64,000 nt of DNA from Falsirhodobacter algicola (GTDB lineage: Bacteria; Pseudomonadota; Alphaproteobacteria; Rhodobacterales; Rhodobacteraceae), in NCBI RefSeq assembly GCF_018279165.1, contig NZ_CP047289.1, positions 744,001 to 808,000 on the forward strand, written 5' to 3'. The notes beneath the pieces are model-generated. The model made no database searches, had not been told where the DNA came from, and was given only the letters and a program-made list of their open reading frames with translations. The first letter of the stretch is position 1; each line of letters opens with the position of its first letter. The translations under genes were made by a program, and so were the position numbers. Of the stretch, positions 45,851 to 56,899 are shown in pieces.

Positions 45851-45876
45851 AAAAGGCCCCCAATCGGGGGCCTTTT
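45851..45876. terminator. Bidirectional intrinsic terminator
   Basis: AAAAGGCCCCC-AATC-GGGGGCCTTTT, an 11-base perfect stem with a 4-base loop, U-run on both strands. It begins one base after the helicase stop and ends one base before the rnj stop, so it can terminate both the helicase and the long nuo-birA-coaX-rnj transcript. Confidence 0.9.
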
Positions 45877-45877
45877 C

Positions 45878-47554
45878 TTATTCGTCCTGCAGGCGGGATA
45901 TGGTGACGGTGGTTTCCGGTTTCTTACCGATCTCCACCACGCCGATCTGCCGGACCATGCGCCGCAGCGCCTCTTCCAGACGATCGTCGTTGTTCAGCAG
46001 CTTCGCGCCCGCGCCTTCGAGATATTCCGTCAATTCCCGTTCGAGCGTTTCCGACAGGATGCCGCCGCTCTGGCCACGCTCGGGAAGGCCCATGACCTCC
46101 ACCCAGACATCGCCCAGAAGATCGTCGCTCTCGTCCAAGATGACGTTGATCATCACATGGCCGTTCAGCGCCAGACGGATCCGATCGCGCACCACGCCGT
46201 CGAAGGCCCCGATCAGGATCGAGCCGTCGAGGTAGCTGCGCCGCGTCTCCACCCGCTCCACGATCTTGGGGGCATCGCCCGTCAGATCGATCATCGCGCC
46301 GTTCGTGACCAGAAGCGAGCGCGTGCCGCCTTCGGCCCCGACCCGCGCATGTTCGCGCAGATGGCGGTGTTCACCATGCATCGGGATCAGCAGTTCCGGT
46401 TTCACGACGGAATGGACCGTGACCAGATCGGGACGGTTCGCATGGCCCGAAACGTGGTAAAGACCGCCCGCATCGTCCTGAAGATCAACGCCTTTTTCGG
46501 AAAGCGCGTTCATGATCCGGCCAACTTCGCGCTCATTGCCCGGAATGGTCCGCGAGGAGAAGAGGAAGAGATCCCCCTCCTTCAGTTCGATCCCGAGATA
46601 TTTGCCGCGGGCCAGTTGGGCCGACGCTGCGCGCCGTTCCCCCTGAGAGCCGGTGACGATCAGCAGCACGTTGTCGCGCGGCATCTCCAGCACTTGCTCG
46701 GGGCTGATGGTCGGCGGGAAATCCTGAAGGATGCCCGTCTCGGTCGCCGTGGCGACCATGCGGCGCATCGCGCGGCCCAGAAGGCAGACCGACCGCCCCG
46801 AGGCGCGGGCCGCTTCGGCCAAGGTCTTCAGGCGCGCGACGTTCGACGCGAAGGTTGTCGCCACGACCATTCCGCGTGCCCCACCGATCAGCTCGCGCAG
46901 CGGGCCGGTCAGCGTGCTTTCCGAACGGCCCGGATGCTGCGTGAAGATATTGGTGGAATCGCACATCAGCGCCTTCACCGGACGTTCCTCGGCGATGGCG
47001 GCATAGGTCGCGGGGTCCCACGGCTCCCCCACCACCGGCGCGGGATCGAGCTTGAAGTCGCCCGTATGCAGCACGCGGCCGGCCGGGCTGTCGATCACCA
47101 GCGCAGAGCTTTCGGGCACCGAATGGCTGATCGGTACGAACTGAACCGAGAACGGCCCCGCCTCCACGACATCGGGACGCGCCTCGACCGTGGTGATCGT
47201 GTCCTTCGGCAGGCCTTGATCTTCCAGCTTGTACCGGCCGATCGCGGCGGTGAAGCGGCGCGCATAGACCGGCGCCTTCAGCTTCGGCCACATATGCGCC
47301 AGCGCGCCGATGTGATCTTCGTGCGCGTGGGTGATGAAGATCGCCTCGATCTGGTCGGCGCGTTTCTCCAGCCACGACACGTCGGGCATGATCAGGTCGA
47401 TGCCGGGCGTCGTGTCCATGTCGGGGAATGTCACGCCCAGATCCACGACGATCAGACGCTCCCGCCCCGGAAGCCCGTAGCCATAGACGTAACAGTTCAT
47501 GCCGATCTCCCCTGCGCCGCCAAGGGGAAGGTAGATCAGCCGTTCATCCGTCAT
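45878..47554 (-). CDS. rnj: Ribonuclease J
   Basis: 558-residue metallo-beta-lactamase/beta-CASP nuclease with 5'-3' exo- and endoribonuclease activity. Zinc motif HAHEDHIGAL near residue 75, DLGVTFPD near 40, LVVGEPWDPA-type loop, MHGEHRHLREHA near 375 in the beta-CASP part, and a C-terminal dimerisation domain. Start at MTDERLIYL; the frame is open 16 codons further upstream. Its ATG overlaps the coaX stop. Last gene of the nuo transcript, stopping at the bidirectional terminator. Confidence 0.95.
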   Translation of the reverse strand: MTDERLIYLPLGGAGEIGMNCYVYGYGLPGRERLIVVDLGVTFPDMDTTPGIDLIMPDVSWLEKRADQIEAIFITHAHEDHIGALAHMWPKLKAPVYARRFTAAIGRYKLEDQGLPKDTITTVEARPDVVEAGPFSVQFVPISHSVPESSALVIDSPAGRVLHTGDFKLDPAPVVGEPWDPATYAAIAEERPVKALMCDSTNIFTQHPGRSESTLTGPLRELIGGARGMVVATTFASNVARLKTLAEAARASGRSVCLLGRAMRRMVATATETGILQDFPPTISPEQVLEMPRDNVLLIVTGSQGERRAASAQLARGKYLGIELKEGDLFLFSSRTIPGNEREVGRIMNALSEKGVDLQDDAGGLYHVSGHANRPDLVTVHSVVKPELLIPMHGEHRHLREHARVGAEGGTRSLLVTNGAMIDLTGDAPKIVERVETRRSYLDGSILIGAFDGVVRDRIRLALNGHVMINVILDESDDLLGDVWVEVMGLPERGQSGGILSETLERELTEYLEGAGAKLLNNDDRLEEALRRMVRQIGVVEIGKKPETTVTISRLQDE

Positions 47555-48330
47555 GTGTTGTCCAGTTCCTGGTTGTGTTGGTGGATCAGCACCAGACCCC
47601 ACATGGTCAGATCGCCTTCCACAGTATCAAATAGGTCGAAGCCCTGATCGAACAAAGGGGCAAGTCCGCCCGTCGCGATAACCTTCTGCGGACGCTCTCG
47701 CTCCCGCCGGATCTCGCGGACGATCCCTTCGACAAGGCCTATATAGCCCCAATACACGCCCGACTGCATGCAGGCCACAGTATTCTTGCCGATCGTCACC
47801 GCCGGGCGCGAGACATCGACATGCGGCAGCGCCGCTGCCGCCATGTGCAGCGCCTCGAGGCTGAGGTTCACGCCGGGTGCGATGACGCCGCCGATATAGG
47901 CGCCGTCATGGTCCACCACGTCGAACGTCGTCGCCGTTCCGAAATCGACGATGATCAGATCGCCGCCATGCCGTTCATAGCCCGCGACGGTGTTCACCAG
48001 CCGGTCCGGCCCCACCGTCGTGCCCTGATCGACGCGCGGCGCGACCGGCAGCGCGCAATCGGGCCGCCCGACGACCAGCGGCCGGCAATCGAAATAGCGG
48101 TTGCAAAGAACGCGCAGGTTGAACACCACCCGCGGCGCCGTGGACGAGATGATGACATCCGTCACCGGCTCCGTCACGCCGCCAAGCTGCATCAGCGAGG
48201 TGAGCCAGACGAAATATTCATCGGCCGTGCGGGTGTGGTCCGTGGACAGGCGCCACGTTCCGGTGAACTGGCTGCCGTCCCAGGTGGAGAACACCGTGTT
48301 CGTATTGCCGCAATCAATGGTAAGGAGCAT
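47551..48330 (-). CDS. coaX: Type III pantothenate kinase
   Basis: 259-residue pantothenate kinase of the CoaX class, first committed step of CoA synthesis; insensitive to CoA feedback in characterised members. Motifs: [13 protein letters not shown] (phosphate loop), VGPDRLVN near 105, DFGTATTFDVVD near 130, and GGVIAPGVNLSLEAL. Overlaps birA by 17 bases upstream and rnj downstream. Confidence 0.94.
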   Translation of the reverse strand: MLLTIDCGNTNTVFSTWDGSQFTGTWRLSTDHTRTADEYFVWLTSLMQLGGVTEPVTDVIISSTAPRVVFNLRVLCNRYFDCRPLVVGRPDCALPVAPRVDQGTTVGPDRLVNTVAGYERHGGDLIIVDFGTATTFDVVDHDGAYIGGVIAPGVNLSLEALHMAAAALPHVDVSRPAVTIGKNTVACMQSGVYWGYIGLVEGIVREIRRERERPQKVIATGGLAPLFDQGFDLFDTVEGDLTMWGLVLIHQHNQELDNT

Positions 48331-49066
48331 CGGGAGTGTTCCGGAAGAAAATGTCGGCGGCCGGGATCAGCATGATGCCGGTCGAGGTACGAAGTTCCAG
48401 CGCGCCGCTGTCGTCGATCCCCTCGAAGATCCCCTCATGCACCTCGGTCATGGTGCGGGCCGTGATGGGCGCCCCCAAATGGGCGCAGGAGGACAGAAAC
48501 GCCTTGCGCACCGGGCCGAAGCCCTGCGCCAGCTCTGCCTGCCATCGCTGCATGGCGGGGGCGAGATGGGACAGAAGCTGCGCGGGCGTGATGCGCTGGC
48601 CCGTCTCCTCCAAAAGGCTGGTGGGCGGAAGGGCGCGGGTTTCTACGGCCTCGGCAGGTGGGGCACCGATCAGGTTCACGCCCATGCCGATGGCCAGACG
48701 GTCATGACGACGCTCCAGCAGGATCCCGGACAGCTTGCGGCCGTTCAGAAGCACATCGTTCGGCCATTTCAGTCGAAAGATCCCCTCCATCCCGGTGACG
48801 GCGACACAGGCATCGCGCAGCGCAAGCGCCGCGGCGAAGGACAAAAGCGCCGTCCGTTCGGGCGGAAGGTCGGGTTCGAGGATCAGGCTGCCGTAGAAAT
48901 TGCCGCGCGGGCTGACCCAGTTGCGCCCGCGGCGGCCGCGGCCGGCCGTCTGCTCTTCGGCAACCACCCAAGCCGGTACGCGCGGCAGCAGGAACCCGTA
49001 GGTGTTCGTGCTGTCGACCGTCGGAAGCAGATGACGGTCGACAGCCTCCGGCCAATCAGCGGACAA
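48314..49066 (-). CDS. birA: Biotin--[acetyl-CoA-carboxylase] ligase
   Basis: 250 residues: catalytic domain only, no N-terminal helix-turn-helix, so a monofunctional ligase and not a repressor. Biotinyl-AMP motif [20 protein letters not shown] near residue 42 (quoted at 20 residues), [18 protein letters not shown] near 100, and a small C-terminal SH3-like domain. Attaches biotin to BCCP and other carboxylases. Overlaps nuoN by 11 bases and coaX by 17. Confidence 0.94.
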   Translation of the reverse strand: MSADWPEAVDRHLLPTVDSTNTYGFLLPRVPAWVVAEEQTAGRGRRGRNWVSPRGNFYGSLILEPDLPPERTALLSFAAALALRDACVAVTGMEGIFRLKWPNDVLLNGRKLSGILLERRHDRLAIGMGVNLIGAPPAEAVETRALPPTSLLEETGQRITPAQLLSHLAPAMQRWQAELAQGFGPVRKAFLSSCAHLGAPITARTMTEVHEGIFEGIDDSGALELRTSTGIMLIPAADIFFRNTPDAPYH

Positions 49067-50489
49067 GGGTTTGTGCGGCCAAGGCGGCTGCGGAGTCGAC
49101 GCCGAACAGGTTGACCACGCCCAGAAGCACCAGCGCAGCCGACCCCATCAGCACGACCCACGGCACCGTCCCCATCCCGCGATCGAGCTGCGATTCCTCG
49201 CGGCCGAAGTACATCAGGAACACGACCCGCAGGTAGTAATATGCCCCGATGACCGACCCGATCACCGCCGCGATGGCAAGCCATGCCATACCGGCATCGA
49301 CGGCAGCCTGCAGGATGTAGAACTTGGCGAAGAACCCGATGAACGGGGGAACGCCCGCAAGGCTGAAGAAGATCACCAGAAGCGCCAGCGCCTTCAGCGG
49401 CTCGCGCTGCGAATACATGCTGAGCGCGTCGATCCGCGTGACCGGGATACCGTCGGTCCGCATGCAAAGGATGAAGGCGAAGGCGCCGACGTTCATCGTG
49501 ACATAGATCGCAAGGTAGATCAGCATCGACTGCACGCCGATCGCCGTACCAGCGGCCAGACCGACCATCGCGTAACCCATATGCGCGATGGAGGAATAGG
49601 CCATCAGGCGTTTGATGTCACGCTGCCCGATCGCCGCGATGGAGCCGACGAAAATCGACAGCACCGCCAGAAGCGCCACCACCTGCGACCAATCGCTCGT
49701 GACCGTGCCGAAGGCATCGAACATCAGACGCGCGATCAGTGCCAGACCCGCAACCTTGGGCGCGGTCGCAAAGAAGGCGGTGACCGGGGTCGGTGCGCCC
49801 TCATACACGTCCGGCGTCCACATGTGGAACGGAGCCGCCGAAATCTTGAACCCAAGACCGGCCAACATGAACATCAGACCAAACAGCAGCCCCAGCGGCA
49901 TTTGCGCATCTACTACCGAGAGGATACCGGCGAAATCCGTCGTGCCCGCATAGCCATAGGTCAGCGACGCCCCATAGAGGAACATCCCCGACGAGAGCGA
50001 ACCGAGCACGAAGTACTTCATCCCCGCTTCGGACGAACGGGCGCTGTCGCGGCGGAAGCTGGCAACGACATAAAGCGCCAGCGATTGCAGCTCGAGCCCC
50101 ATATAGAGGGTGATAAGATCCCCGGCGGACACCGTCACCATCATCCCCACGACCGCGAGCGCGATCAGGATCGGATATTCGAAGCGCATCAACGCGCGCC
50201 GTTTCAGATAATCCTGACCGAGGACCAGCACGATGGCGGCCGACAGCAGGATCAGGATCTTGGTGAACCGTGCGAAGGAATCGTCCACCAGCATCCCGTC
50301 GAAGGCGACATAGGTGCCGCTGCGCACACCCAGCCCGAAGGCCAGCAGCACGAAGACGGCGGCCGTCGTCCACAGCAAGGCGCCCGCAGCGCGGTCCTTG
50401 CCGAGGAACGCCCCGCACATCAGCGCCAGAAGCGCCCAGACCGACAGAAGGAATTCCGGCAGGGCGGTTGAGAAATCGGCTTGGGTCAT
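49056..50489 (-). CDS. nuoN: NADH-quinone oxidoreductase subunit N
   Basis: 477-residue antiporter-like membrane subunit of complex I with about 13-14 spans; proton-channel residues include the lysine-bearing [15 protein letters not shown] helix and FKISAAPFH, with [12 protein letters not shown] near residue 130. Last nuo gene, with birA overlapping its end. Confidence 0.95.
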   Translation of the reverse strand: MTQADFSTALPEFLLSVWALLALMCGAFLGKDRAAGALLWTTAAVFVLLAFGLGVRSGTYVAFDGMLVDDSFARFTKILILLSAAIVLVLGQDYLKRRALMRFEYPILIALAVVGMMVTVSAGDLITLYMGLELQSLALYVVASFRRDSARSSEAGMKYFVLGSLSSGMFLYGASLTYGYAGTTDFAGILSVVDAQMPLGLLFGLMFMLAGLGFKISAAPFHMWTPDVYEGAPTPVTAFFATAPKVAGLALIARLMFDAFGTVTSDWSQVVALLAVLSIFVGSIAAIGQRDIKRLMAYSSIAHMGYAMVGLAAGTAIGVQSMLIYLAIYVTMNVGAFAFILCMRTDGIPVTRIDALSMYSQREPLKALALLVIFFSLAGVPPFIGFFAKFYILQAAVDAGMAWLAIAAVIGSVIGAYYYLRVVFLMYFGREESQLDRGMGTVPWVVLMGSAALVLLGVVNLFGVDSAAALAAQTLVR

Positions 50490-50499
50490 GGGGCGTCCC

Positions 50500-52041
50500 T
50501 CAGTTCAACGCGGCCTGCGTGGTGTCGCCGCCCACGGCAAGGGCGGCCTCATAAGTCTGGGTCAGTCGCGCGACTGCGGCGCCCGTCACATCCGTCACCA
50601 GCGCGGGATAGAACCCGAGCACCAGCACCAGCGCGGCAAGCGGGGCGAAGATCGCCCGTTCCCGCCGGTCGAGATCGGAGATCATCTTCAGCGCTTCGCG
50701 GATCAGATCCCCGAACACCACACGGCGGTAGAGATAGAGCGCGTAGCAGGCCGACAGGATGATCCCCGTCGTCGCCACCAGCGCCACCCATGTGTTCACT
50801 TGGAACACACCGACCAGCGTCAGGAATTCACCGACGAAGCCCGAAGTGCCCGGCAGGCCGACATTGGCCATGGTGAAGAACATGAAGATCAGCGCGAAGG
50901 TCGGCATCCGGTTCACGAGTCCGCCGAGGGCCGCGACTTCGGTGACGCGCGTCCGCTCGATCAGCGCGCCGACACAGAGGAACAGCGCCGCCGAGACGAA
51001 CCCGTGCGAGATCATCTGGAAGATCGCACCATCGACGCCCTGACGGTTCGCGGCAAAGATGCCCATGGTGACGAAGCCCATATGCGCGATCGACGAATAG
51101 GCGATCAGGCGCTTCATCTCGGTCTGGACCATCGCGACGAGCGAGGCATAGACGATCGCGATCGCCGACAGCCACAGGGCCAGTTCCGACATCGTGTCGG
51201 CCCCGACCGGGAACATCGGCAGCGCGAACCGCAGAAGACCATAGCCGCCCATCTTCACGAGGATCGCCGAGAAGACGACGGTGCCGGCGGTCGGCGCCTC
51301 GTCATAGGCGACGGGCTGCCATGTGTGCAGCGGCCACATCGGGATCTTCACCGCAAAGGCCGCGAAGAACCCGAGGAACAGGAGCGTCTGCACACCGCCC
51401 GTGATGGTGATGCCCATGACCGCCATCGGCGAGGAGGAGAAGTCATGCGCCATCAGCGCGACGACATCCGTGGTCCCCGCCTCGAAATACATGGCCACCA
51501 TCGCGACCAGCATCAGAACCGACCCGAGGAACGTATAGAGGAAGAACTTCAGCGCCGCATAGGTGCGGTTCGTCCCGCCCCAGACGCCGATGATGATGAA
51601 GGCCGGGATCAGCGTCGCTTCGAAGAAGATGTAGAACAGCACGAGGTCCAGCGCGCAGAACACGCCGAGGATCAGCGTTTCCAGAACGAGGAACGCGATC
51701 ATGTATTCCTTCACGCGGTGCGTCACCTTCCAGCAGGAGGCAATGACCAGCGGCATCAGCGTCGTCGTCAGCAGAACAAACAGCACCGAGATGCCGTCGA
51801 CGCCCATCTTGTAGCGCAGGCCGCCGATCCATGCGCGGTCCTCCAAGAACTGGAAGCCCGGATTGCCGTTGTCGAAGCCCGCATAGACGAAGAGCGAGAT
51901 AAGGAACGTTGCCGTGGTGGCCAGCATCGCCAGCCATTTGGCATTGCGCCGCGCCGCCTCGTCATCGCCGCGTAGGAAGACGGCGAGGATGAAGGCCGCG
52001 ATGGCCGGGATGAAGGTGATGATGGAAAGTAGGTTGCCCAT
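50500..52041 (-). CDS. nuoM: NADH-quinone oxidoreductase subunit M
   Basis: 513-residue antiporter-like proton-pumping subunit. Motifs: [20 protein letters not shown] (20 residues), [20 protein letters not shown], and [13 protein letters not shown]. Start at [12 protein letters not shown]; an open frame of 25 codons upstream is out of family. Spaced 10 bases from nuoN and 4 from nuoL. Confidence 0.95.
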   Translation of the reverse strand: MGNLLSIITFIPAIAAFILAVFLRGDDEAARRNAKWLAMLATTATFLISLFVYAGFDNGNPGFQFLEDRAWIGGLRYKMGVDGISVLFVLLTTTLMPLVIASCWKVTHRVKEYMIAFLVLETLILGVFCALDLVLFYIFFEATLIPAFIIIGVWGGTNRTYAALKFFLYTFLGSVLMLVAMVAMYFEAGTTDVVALMAHDFSSSPMAVMGITITGGVQTLLFLGFFAAFAVKIPMWPLHTWQPVAYDEAPTAGTVVFSAILVKMGGYGLLRFALPMFPVGADTMSELALWLSAIAIVYASLVAMVQTEMKRLIAYSSIAHMGFVTMGIFAANRQGVDGAIFQMISHGFVSAALFLCVGALIERTRVTEVAALGGLVNRMPTFALIFMFFTMANVGLPGTSGFVGEFLTLVGVFQVNTWVALVATTGIILSACYALYLYRRVVFGDLIREALKMISDLDRRERAIFAPLAALVLVLGFYPALVTDVTGAAVARLTQTYEAALAVGGDTTQAALN

Positions 52042-52045
52042 GATC

Positions 52046-54001
52046 TTACCGCGCCCCTCCCGAAAGCGACATCCAGGTGACAAGGATCGCGATACCCACG
52101 ACCATGGCGAAGGCATAGTGGAAGACGTAACCGGTCTGCGCGCGGGTCACGATCCGCGTCAGCGCCGGGATGAGGCCCGTAGCGATGCCGTTGACCGAAC
52201 CATCGATCAGACCATCATCGCCGCGCTTCCAGAAGACGTCACCGAGCCGGCGCGCCGGACGCACGAAGATACGATCGTAAAGCTCGTCCACATACCACTT
52301 GTTGAGCAGCAGGGCATAAAGGCCGGCCATGCTCCGCGCCATCCGCATGGGAAGGAGCGGCTGGCGGACATACATCACCCAAGCCACGATCAGCCCCGTC
52401 AGCATCGCGATGAAGGGCGCGAGCGACACCAGCGCCGGGATCTCATGCGCTTCATGCAGGGCATGGTTGCCGGGGGCCAGTGCCAATGCGGTGCCGAACC
52501 ATTCGCGGACGGTCTCTTCCTCGCCGAAGAAGGCATTGGCCCAGATCATACCGGCGAAGATCGCGCCGAGCGACAGGACCACGAGCGGGATCAACATCAC
52601 ACGCGGGGCCTCATGGGCATGGGCATGCACCTCGGCCTTGCCGCGCGCCTGACCGAAGAAGGTCAGGAACATCAGACGCCACGAATAGAACGAGGTCAGC
52701 GCCGCCGCGATCACCAGAAGCCAGAAGTCAATGGACGAGCCGAGCCAGCTAACCTCGATCACGGCATCCTTCGACACGAAGCCCGCGAAACCGATGCCGG
52801 TGAACGGAATACCGACGCCGGTGATGGCGAGGGTGCCGATCAGCATCGCCCAGAACGTCACCGGCAGCTTGTGCCGCAGGCCACCATAGGCGCGCAGATC
52901 CTGTTCGTGGTGCATCGCATGGATGACCGAACCGGCCCCAAGGAACAGCAGCGCCTTGAAGAAGGCGTGCGTCATCAAATGGAACATCGCCACCGAATAG
53001 ACGCCCGTCCCCGCGGCAACGAACATATAGCCCAGCTGCGAGCAGGTCGAATAGGCGATCACGCGTTTGATGTCGGTCTGCACGAGGCCGATCGTCGCGG
53101 CGAAGATGGCCGTCAGCGCGCCGATCACGACGACTAGCGTCTGTGCGGCCGGAGCGACCTCGAACACCGGCGACATGCGGCAGACGAGGAAGACACCGGC
53201 GGTGACCATGGTCGCTGCGTGGATCAGTGCCGACACCGGGGTCGGCCCCTCCATCGCATCGGCGAGCCAGGTGTGCAGGCCGAGCTGCGCCGACTTGCCC
53301 ATCGCACCGATGAACAGCAGAACGCCGACGACGTTGGCCGCGCTCCAGTCGATGCCGAGGAAGCCGATGCGCATCTGCCCGATATCGGAGGCGAAGATGT
53401 CATCGAACCGAACCGAGTCCGTCAGGAAGAAGAGCGCTGCGATCCCCAGCATGAAGCCGAAATCGCCGACACGGTTGACGACGAACGCCTTGATAGCCGC
53501 CGCATTCGCCGAAGGCTTGCGGTAATAGAACCCAACGAGGAGATAGGACGCGAGGCCCACGCCCTCCCAGCCGAAGAACAGTTGCACGAGGTTGTCCGAG
53601 GTCACCAGCGCAAGCATCGCGAAGGTGAAGAGCGACAGATAGGCGAAGAAGCGGGCCTTGTAATGCTCCCGCTCGCGGAAGTTCTCGTCATGGGCCATGT
53701 AGCCGAAGCTGTAGAGGTGCACGAGCGCCGAGACGGTCGTCACGACGACGAGCATCACCGTGGTCAGGCGATCCACCCGGATCGCCCAATCGGACGACAG
53801 GCTGCCGCTTTCGACGAAGCGCATCAGGACGATGCGAACCGTCTCGCCGTCGAAGCCGAGGAACACGATCCAGCTGAGCAGGGCCGCCAGAAAGACCAGA
53901 GCCGTCGCGACGACCTGCCCCGCGAATTCCCCGATCCCGCGCCAGCAGAAGCCACAGATCAGCGCGCCGACCAGCGGCGCCAGAAGAATGATGGTCGTCA
54001 T
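52046..54001 (-). CDS. nuoL: NADH-quinone oxidoreductase subunit L
   Basis: 651-residue distal antiporter-like subunit with the long C-terminal lateral helix (residues about 515-620). Motifs: [38 protein letters not shown] and [19 protein letters not shown], each with conserved Glu/Lys/His of the proton path. Four bases after nuoK. Confidence 0.96.
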   Translation of the reverse strand: MTTIILLAPLVGALICGFCWRGIGEFAGQVVATALVFLAALLSWIVFLGFDGETVRIVLMRFVESGSLSSDWAIRVDRLTTVMLVVVTTVSALVHLYSFGYMAHDENFREREHYKARFFAYLSLFTFAMLALVTSDNLVQLFFGWEGVGLASYLLVGFYYRKPSANAAAIKAFVVNRVGDFGFMLGIAALFFLTDSVRFDDIFASDIGQMRIGFLGIDWSAANVVGVLLFIGAMGKSAQLGLHTWLADAMEGPTPVSALIHAATMVTAGVFLVCRMSPVFEVAPAAQTLVVVIGALTAIFAATIGLVQTDIKRVIAYSTCSQLGYMFVAAGTGVYSVAMFHLMTHAFFKALLFLGAGSVIHAMHHEQDLRAYGGLRHKLPVTFWAMLIGTLAITGVGIPFTGIGFAGFVSKDAVIEVSWLGSSIDFWLLVIAAALTSFYSWRLMFLTFFGQARGKAEVHAHAHEAPRVMLIPLVVLSLGAIFAGMIWANAFFGEEETVREWFGTALALAPGNHALHEAHEIPALVSLAPFIAMLTGLIVAWVMYVRQPLLPMRMARSMAGLYALLLNKWYVDELYDRIFVRPARRLGDVFWKRGDDGLIDGSVNGIATGLIPALTRIVTRAQTGYVFHYAFAMVVGIAILVTWMSLSGGAR

Positions 54002-54005
54002 CGCC

Positions 54006-54311
54006 TCAGCCCTTCATCACGTTGACGTCTTCCACGTCGATGGAGCCTTTGTTGCGGAAGAAGGTCACGAGGATCGCAAGTCCGATCGCCGCCTCCGCCG
54101 CCGCCACCGTCAGCACGAACATCGTGAAGATCTGCCCCGTCAGGTCCCCGAGATAGCTCGAGAAGGCGACGAGGTTGATGTTCACCGCCAGCAGCATCAG
54201 TTCGATCGACATCAGGATGGCGATCACGTTCCTGCGGTTCAGGAAGATGCCGAAGATCCCGACGACGAACAGCGCCGCGCCGACCGTGAGGTAATGTTCC
54301 AGTCCCACCAT
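54006..54311 (-). CDS. nuoK: NADH-quinone oxidoreductase subunit K
   Basis: 101 residues, three spans, with the conserved membrane glutamates in [20 protein letters not shown] (Glu38-type) and [11 protein letters not shown] (Glu72-type). Typical length. Confidence 0.95.
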   Translation of the reverse strand: MVGLEHYLTVGAALFVVGIFGIFLNRRNVIAILMSIELMLLAVNINLVAFSSYLGDLTGQIFTMFVLTVAAAEAAIGLAILVTFFRNKGSIDVEDVNVMKG

Positions 54312-54329
54312 GTTCTTATCCTTCCCGGA

Positions 54330-54938
54330 TCAGAGGCCCTGCCCCGGTTTCATGTCTTTCAGCTCCACCGACTTGGCCGGATCGCGCCACATCTGCTGCA
54401 GAGCGTTCTGGCGCTTCACGTCGGTCCGGTGCCGCAGCGTCAGCACGATCGCGCCGATCATCGCCACCATCAGGATCAGCCCCGCCAGTTGGAACAGCAG
54501 CAGATACCGGTCATAGAGCACGAGGCCGATGGCCCGCGTATTGTCGATCTGCATCATGTCGGGCGTCACGCTGCGGCGCAGTTCCAGCGCGCCATCGGCC
54601 TGCGTCCATGCGCCGAACCCGATCAGGAGTTGCGCCAGAAGGATCACGCCGATCAGCGCGGCCAGCGGGACGTATTTCGCCATCTCGCCCTTCAGCGCGC
54701 CGAAATCGACATCCAGCATCATGACGACGAACAGGAACAGCACGGCCACCGCGCCGACATAGACGATGATCAGCAGCATCGCCACGAACTCCGCGCCCAA
54801 GAGGACGAACAGCCCGGCCGACGACAGGAAGGCAAGGATCAGCCACAGCACCGAATGCACCGGGTTGCGGGCGATCGTCACGAACAGCGCGGCGATGACG
54901 GCCACGACGGCGAAGGCGTAGAACGCGAATACGGTCAT
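54330..54938 (-). CDS. nuoJ: NADH-quinone oxidoreductase subunit J
   Basis: 202 residues, five spans, from [14 protein letters not shown]; core helix [20 protein letters not shown] (20 residues) contains the conserved Tyr region of the pi-bulge helix. ATG at 54938 has AAGGAGG upstream; the longer open frame to 55094 runs back into nuoI and is rejected. Confidence 0.94.
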   Translation of the reverse strand: MTVFAFYAFAVVAVIAALFVTIARNPVHSVLWLILAFLSSAGLFVLLGAEFVAMLLIIVYVGAVAVLFLFVVMMLDVDFGALKGEMAKYVPLAALIGVILLAQLLIGFGAWTQADGALELRRSVTPDMMQIDNTRAIGLVLYDRYLLLFQLAGLILMVAMIGAIVLTLRHRTDVKRQNALQQMWRDPAKSVELKDMKPGQGL

Positions 54939-54948
54939 GTCGGCCTCC

Positions 54949-55446
54949 TTACCTGTAGGGCGCGTCGATTTCGAGGTTGCGGGCGATCTCGGCTTCCCAA
55001 CGGGCGCCGTTATCAAGCAGCTTCTGCTTGTCGTAGAACAGCTCTTCCCGCGTCTCGGTGGAGAATTCGAAGTTCGGCCCCTCGACGATCGCATCGACCG
55101 GGCATGCCTCTTGGCAGAAACCGCAATAGATGCACTTCGTCATGTCGATGTCGTAGCGCGTGGTGCGGCGGCTGCCGTCGTCGCGCGGCTCGGCGTCGAT
55201 GGTGATCGCCTGTGCGGGGCAGACGGCCTCGCACAGTTTGCACGCGATGCACCGCTCTTCGCCATTGGGATAGCGGCGCAGCGCATGTTCACCGCGGAAA
55301 CGAGGCGATAGCGGCCCCTTTTCGTGCGGGTAGTTGATCGTCTCCTTCGGGGCGAAGAAGTATTTAAACCCCAGCCCGAAGCCTTTGATGAAATCCATCA
55401 GCAGGAAATAGCGGGTCGCGCGGCCCCAATCGATGCTCTGAGCCAT
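54949..55446 (-). CDS. nuoI: NADH-quinone oxidoreductase subunit I
   Basis: 165-residue peripheral-arm subunit with two [4Fe-4S] clusters: [13 protein letters not shown] near residue 62 and [15 protein letters not shown] near residue 101. Carries electrons toward the quinone site (N6a/N6b). Confidence 0.96.
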   Translation of the reverse strand: MAQSIDWGRATRYFLLMDFIKGFGLGFKYFFAPKETINYPHEKGPLSPRFRGEHALRRYPNGEERCIACKLCEAVCPAQAITIDAEPRDDGSRRTTRYDIDMTKCIYCGFCQEACPVDAIVEGPNFEFSTETREELFYDKQKLLDNGARWEAEIARNLEIDAPYR

Positions 55447-55447
55447 G

Positions 55448-56485
55448 TCAGCCTCCCATCGCCCAGCGAGCCCAGAACCCGCCGAACACTTCGAACTTTG
55501 CCAGGAACGCGATCAGCACGACCCAGCCCACCGAGATCGGAAGGAACACCTTCCAGCCGATCCGCATCAGTTGGTCGTAGCGATAGCGCGGCGTGATCGC
55601 CTTCACCATGGCGAACATGAAGAAGAAGAACGCCATTTTTGCGACCATCCATAGCGCACCGTCCGGCAGACCGGGAATGGGCGAGAGCCAGCCACCGAAG
55701 AACAGCAGGCTGATCAGCGCGCACATCAGGAAGATGGCGATGTATTCGCCGGCCATGAACAGCAGGAACGCGGTCGCCGAATATTCCACCTGATAGCCGG
55801 CCACAAGCTCGGACTCGGCTTCCGGAAGGTCGAAGGGCGGACGGTTCGTCTCGGCCAGCGCCGAGATGAAGAACAGCACGACCATCGGCAGATGCGGCAG
55901 CCAGTACCAGTTCAGAAGGCCGAAATCACCGTCCTGCGCCCGAACGATCGCCCCGAAGCTCATGGAGCCGGTGGAGATGATCACCCCGATGATGATCAAA
56001 CCCAGCGACACCTCGTAGGAGATCATCTGCGCCGCCGAGCGGAGCGAGCCGAGGAACGGGTATTTGGAGTTTGACGCCCAGCCCCCCATGATGACGCCAT
56101 ACACCTCCAGCGAGGAGGCCGCGAACACGAAGAGAACGGCGACGTTGATGTCGGCCAGCACCCATGTGTTTTCGAACGGGATCACCGCGAAGGCCAGCAT
56201 GGCCAGCGTGAAGGACAGGATCGGCGCGAGGAAGAAGACGAAGCGGTCCGCCCCGGCGGGCACCACGACTTCCTTCACCACATATTTCAGCGCGTCGGCG
56301 AAGGTCTGGAGCAGCCCCCAAGGACCGACCACGTTCGGCCCGCGGCGCATCTGCACGGCGGCCCAGATCTTGCGGTCGCCATAGACCATGAAGATCAGCG
56401 AAATCATCACAAAGGCGATGACGCCAAGGCCTTGCAGCGCCGCCAGAAGCGTCATGCCCAGCCCGGTTTGCAGAAAATCGGCCAT
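55448..56485 (-). CDS. nuoH: NADH-quinone oxidoreductase subunit H
   Basis: 345-residue membrane subunit with eight spans, forming the quinone-chamber entrance. Motifs: [20 protein letters not shown] (20 residues), [20 protein letters not shown] (20 residues) with the conserved acidic funnel, and [15 protein letters not shown]. One base separates it from nuoI. Confidence 0.96.
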   Translation of the reverse strand: MADFLQTGLGMTLLAALQGLGVIAFVMISLIFMVYGDRKIWAAVQMRRGPNVVGPWGLLQTFADALKYVVKEVVVPAGADRFVFFLAPILSFTLAMLAFAVIPFENTWVLADINVAVLFVFAASSLEVYGVIMGGWASNSKYPFLGSLRSAAQMISYEVSLGLIIIGVIISTGSMSFGAIVRAQDGDFGLLNWYWLPHLPMVVLFFISALAETNRPPFDLPEAESELVAGYQVEYSATAFLLFMAGEYIAIFLMCALISLLFFGGWLSPIPGLPDGALWMVAKMAFFFFMFAMVKAITPRYRYDQLMRIGWKVFLPISVGWVVLIAFLAKFEVFGGFWARWAMGG

Positions 56486-56494
56486 GATGCCCCC

Positions 56495-56899
56495 TTACGC
56501 CGTCGGAATCGACCGGGCCGCACAGGCGGCGACGGTCTTGGTCGCTTCGATCACCGAGGAGCCGGTCGGCTTCTCCGTCGAGGCGGTGTATACGGCATTC
56601 GCCGTCCAGGTGCGCCCCCCTTTGGAGGTCGTCGTGCGAATTCTCTGCACATAGGGCAGATCTTTCGCCTCGGCCTGACCGGCGGCCAGGCAATCGGTAT
56701 AGGTGTCGATATCCGTCACGGCACGCGGCTGACGGATGCGCGCGGTGATGGCGATGAAGCCCTCGCCCAGATCCTCGCCCGTACCGCCGAGATAGATCGG
56801 ATCCGCCACGGGATCCTCTCCCTCGGTCGGGGCGGGGATCTCGCGCGGCAGCGGTGCGCAGGCAGCCAAGGCGAGCATTGCGAGCACCCCCCGCTTCAT
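56495..56899 (-). CDS. Small lipoprotein inside the nuo operon (nuoG-nuoH)
   Basis: 134 residues, not recognised. Short signal with lipobox ALAAC (Cys14), then a polar domain with a Thr-rich [14 protein letters not shown] segment and a Cys pair (TDCLAAG, AACAARS). Its ATG overlaps the nuoG stop (ATGA), so it is translated with complex I genes although it is expected to sit in the envelope. A longer open frame to 57055 is antisense to none but lies inside nuoG and is rejected. Confidence 0.7.
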   Translation of the reverse strand: MKRGVLAMLALAACAPLPREIPAPTEGEDPVADPIYLGGTGEDLGEGFIAITARIRQPRAVTDIDTYTDCLAAGQAEAKDLPYVQRIRTTTSKGGRTWTANAVYTASTEKPTGSSVIEATKTVAACAARSIPTA

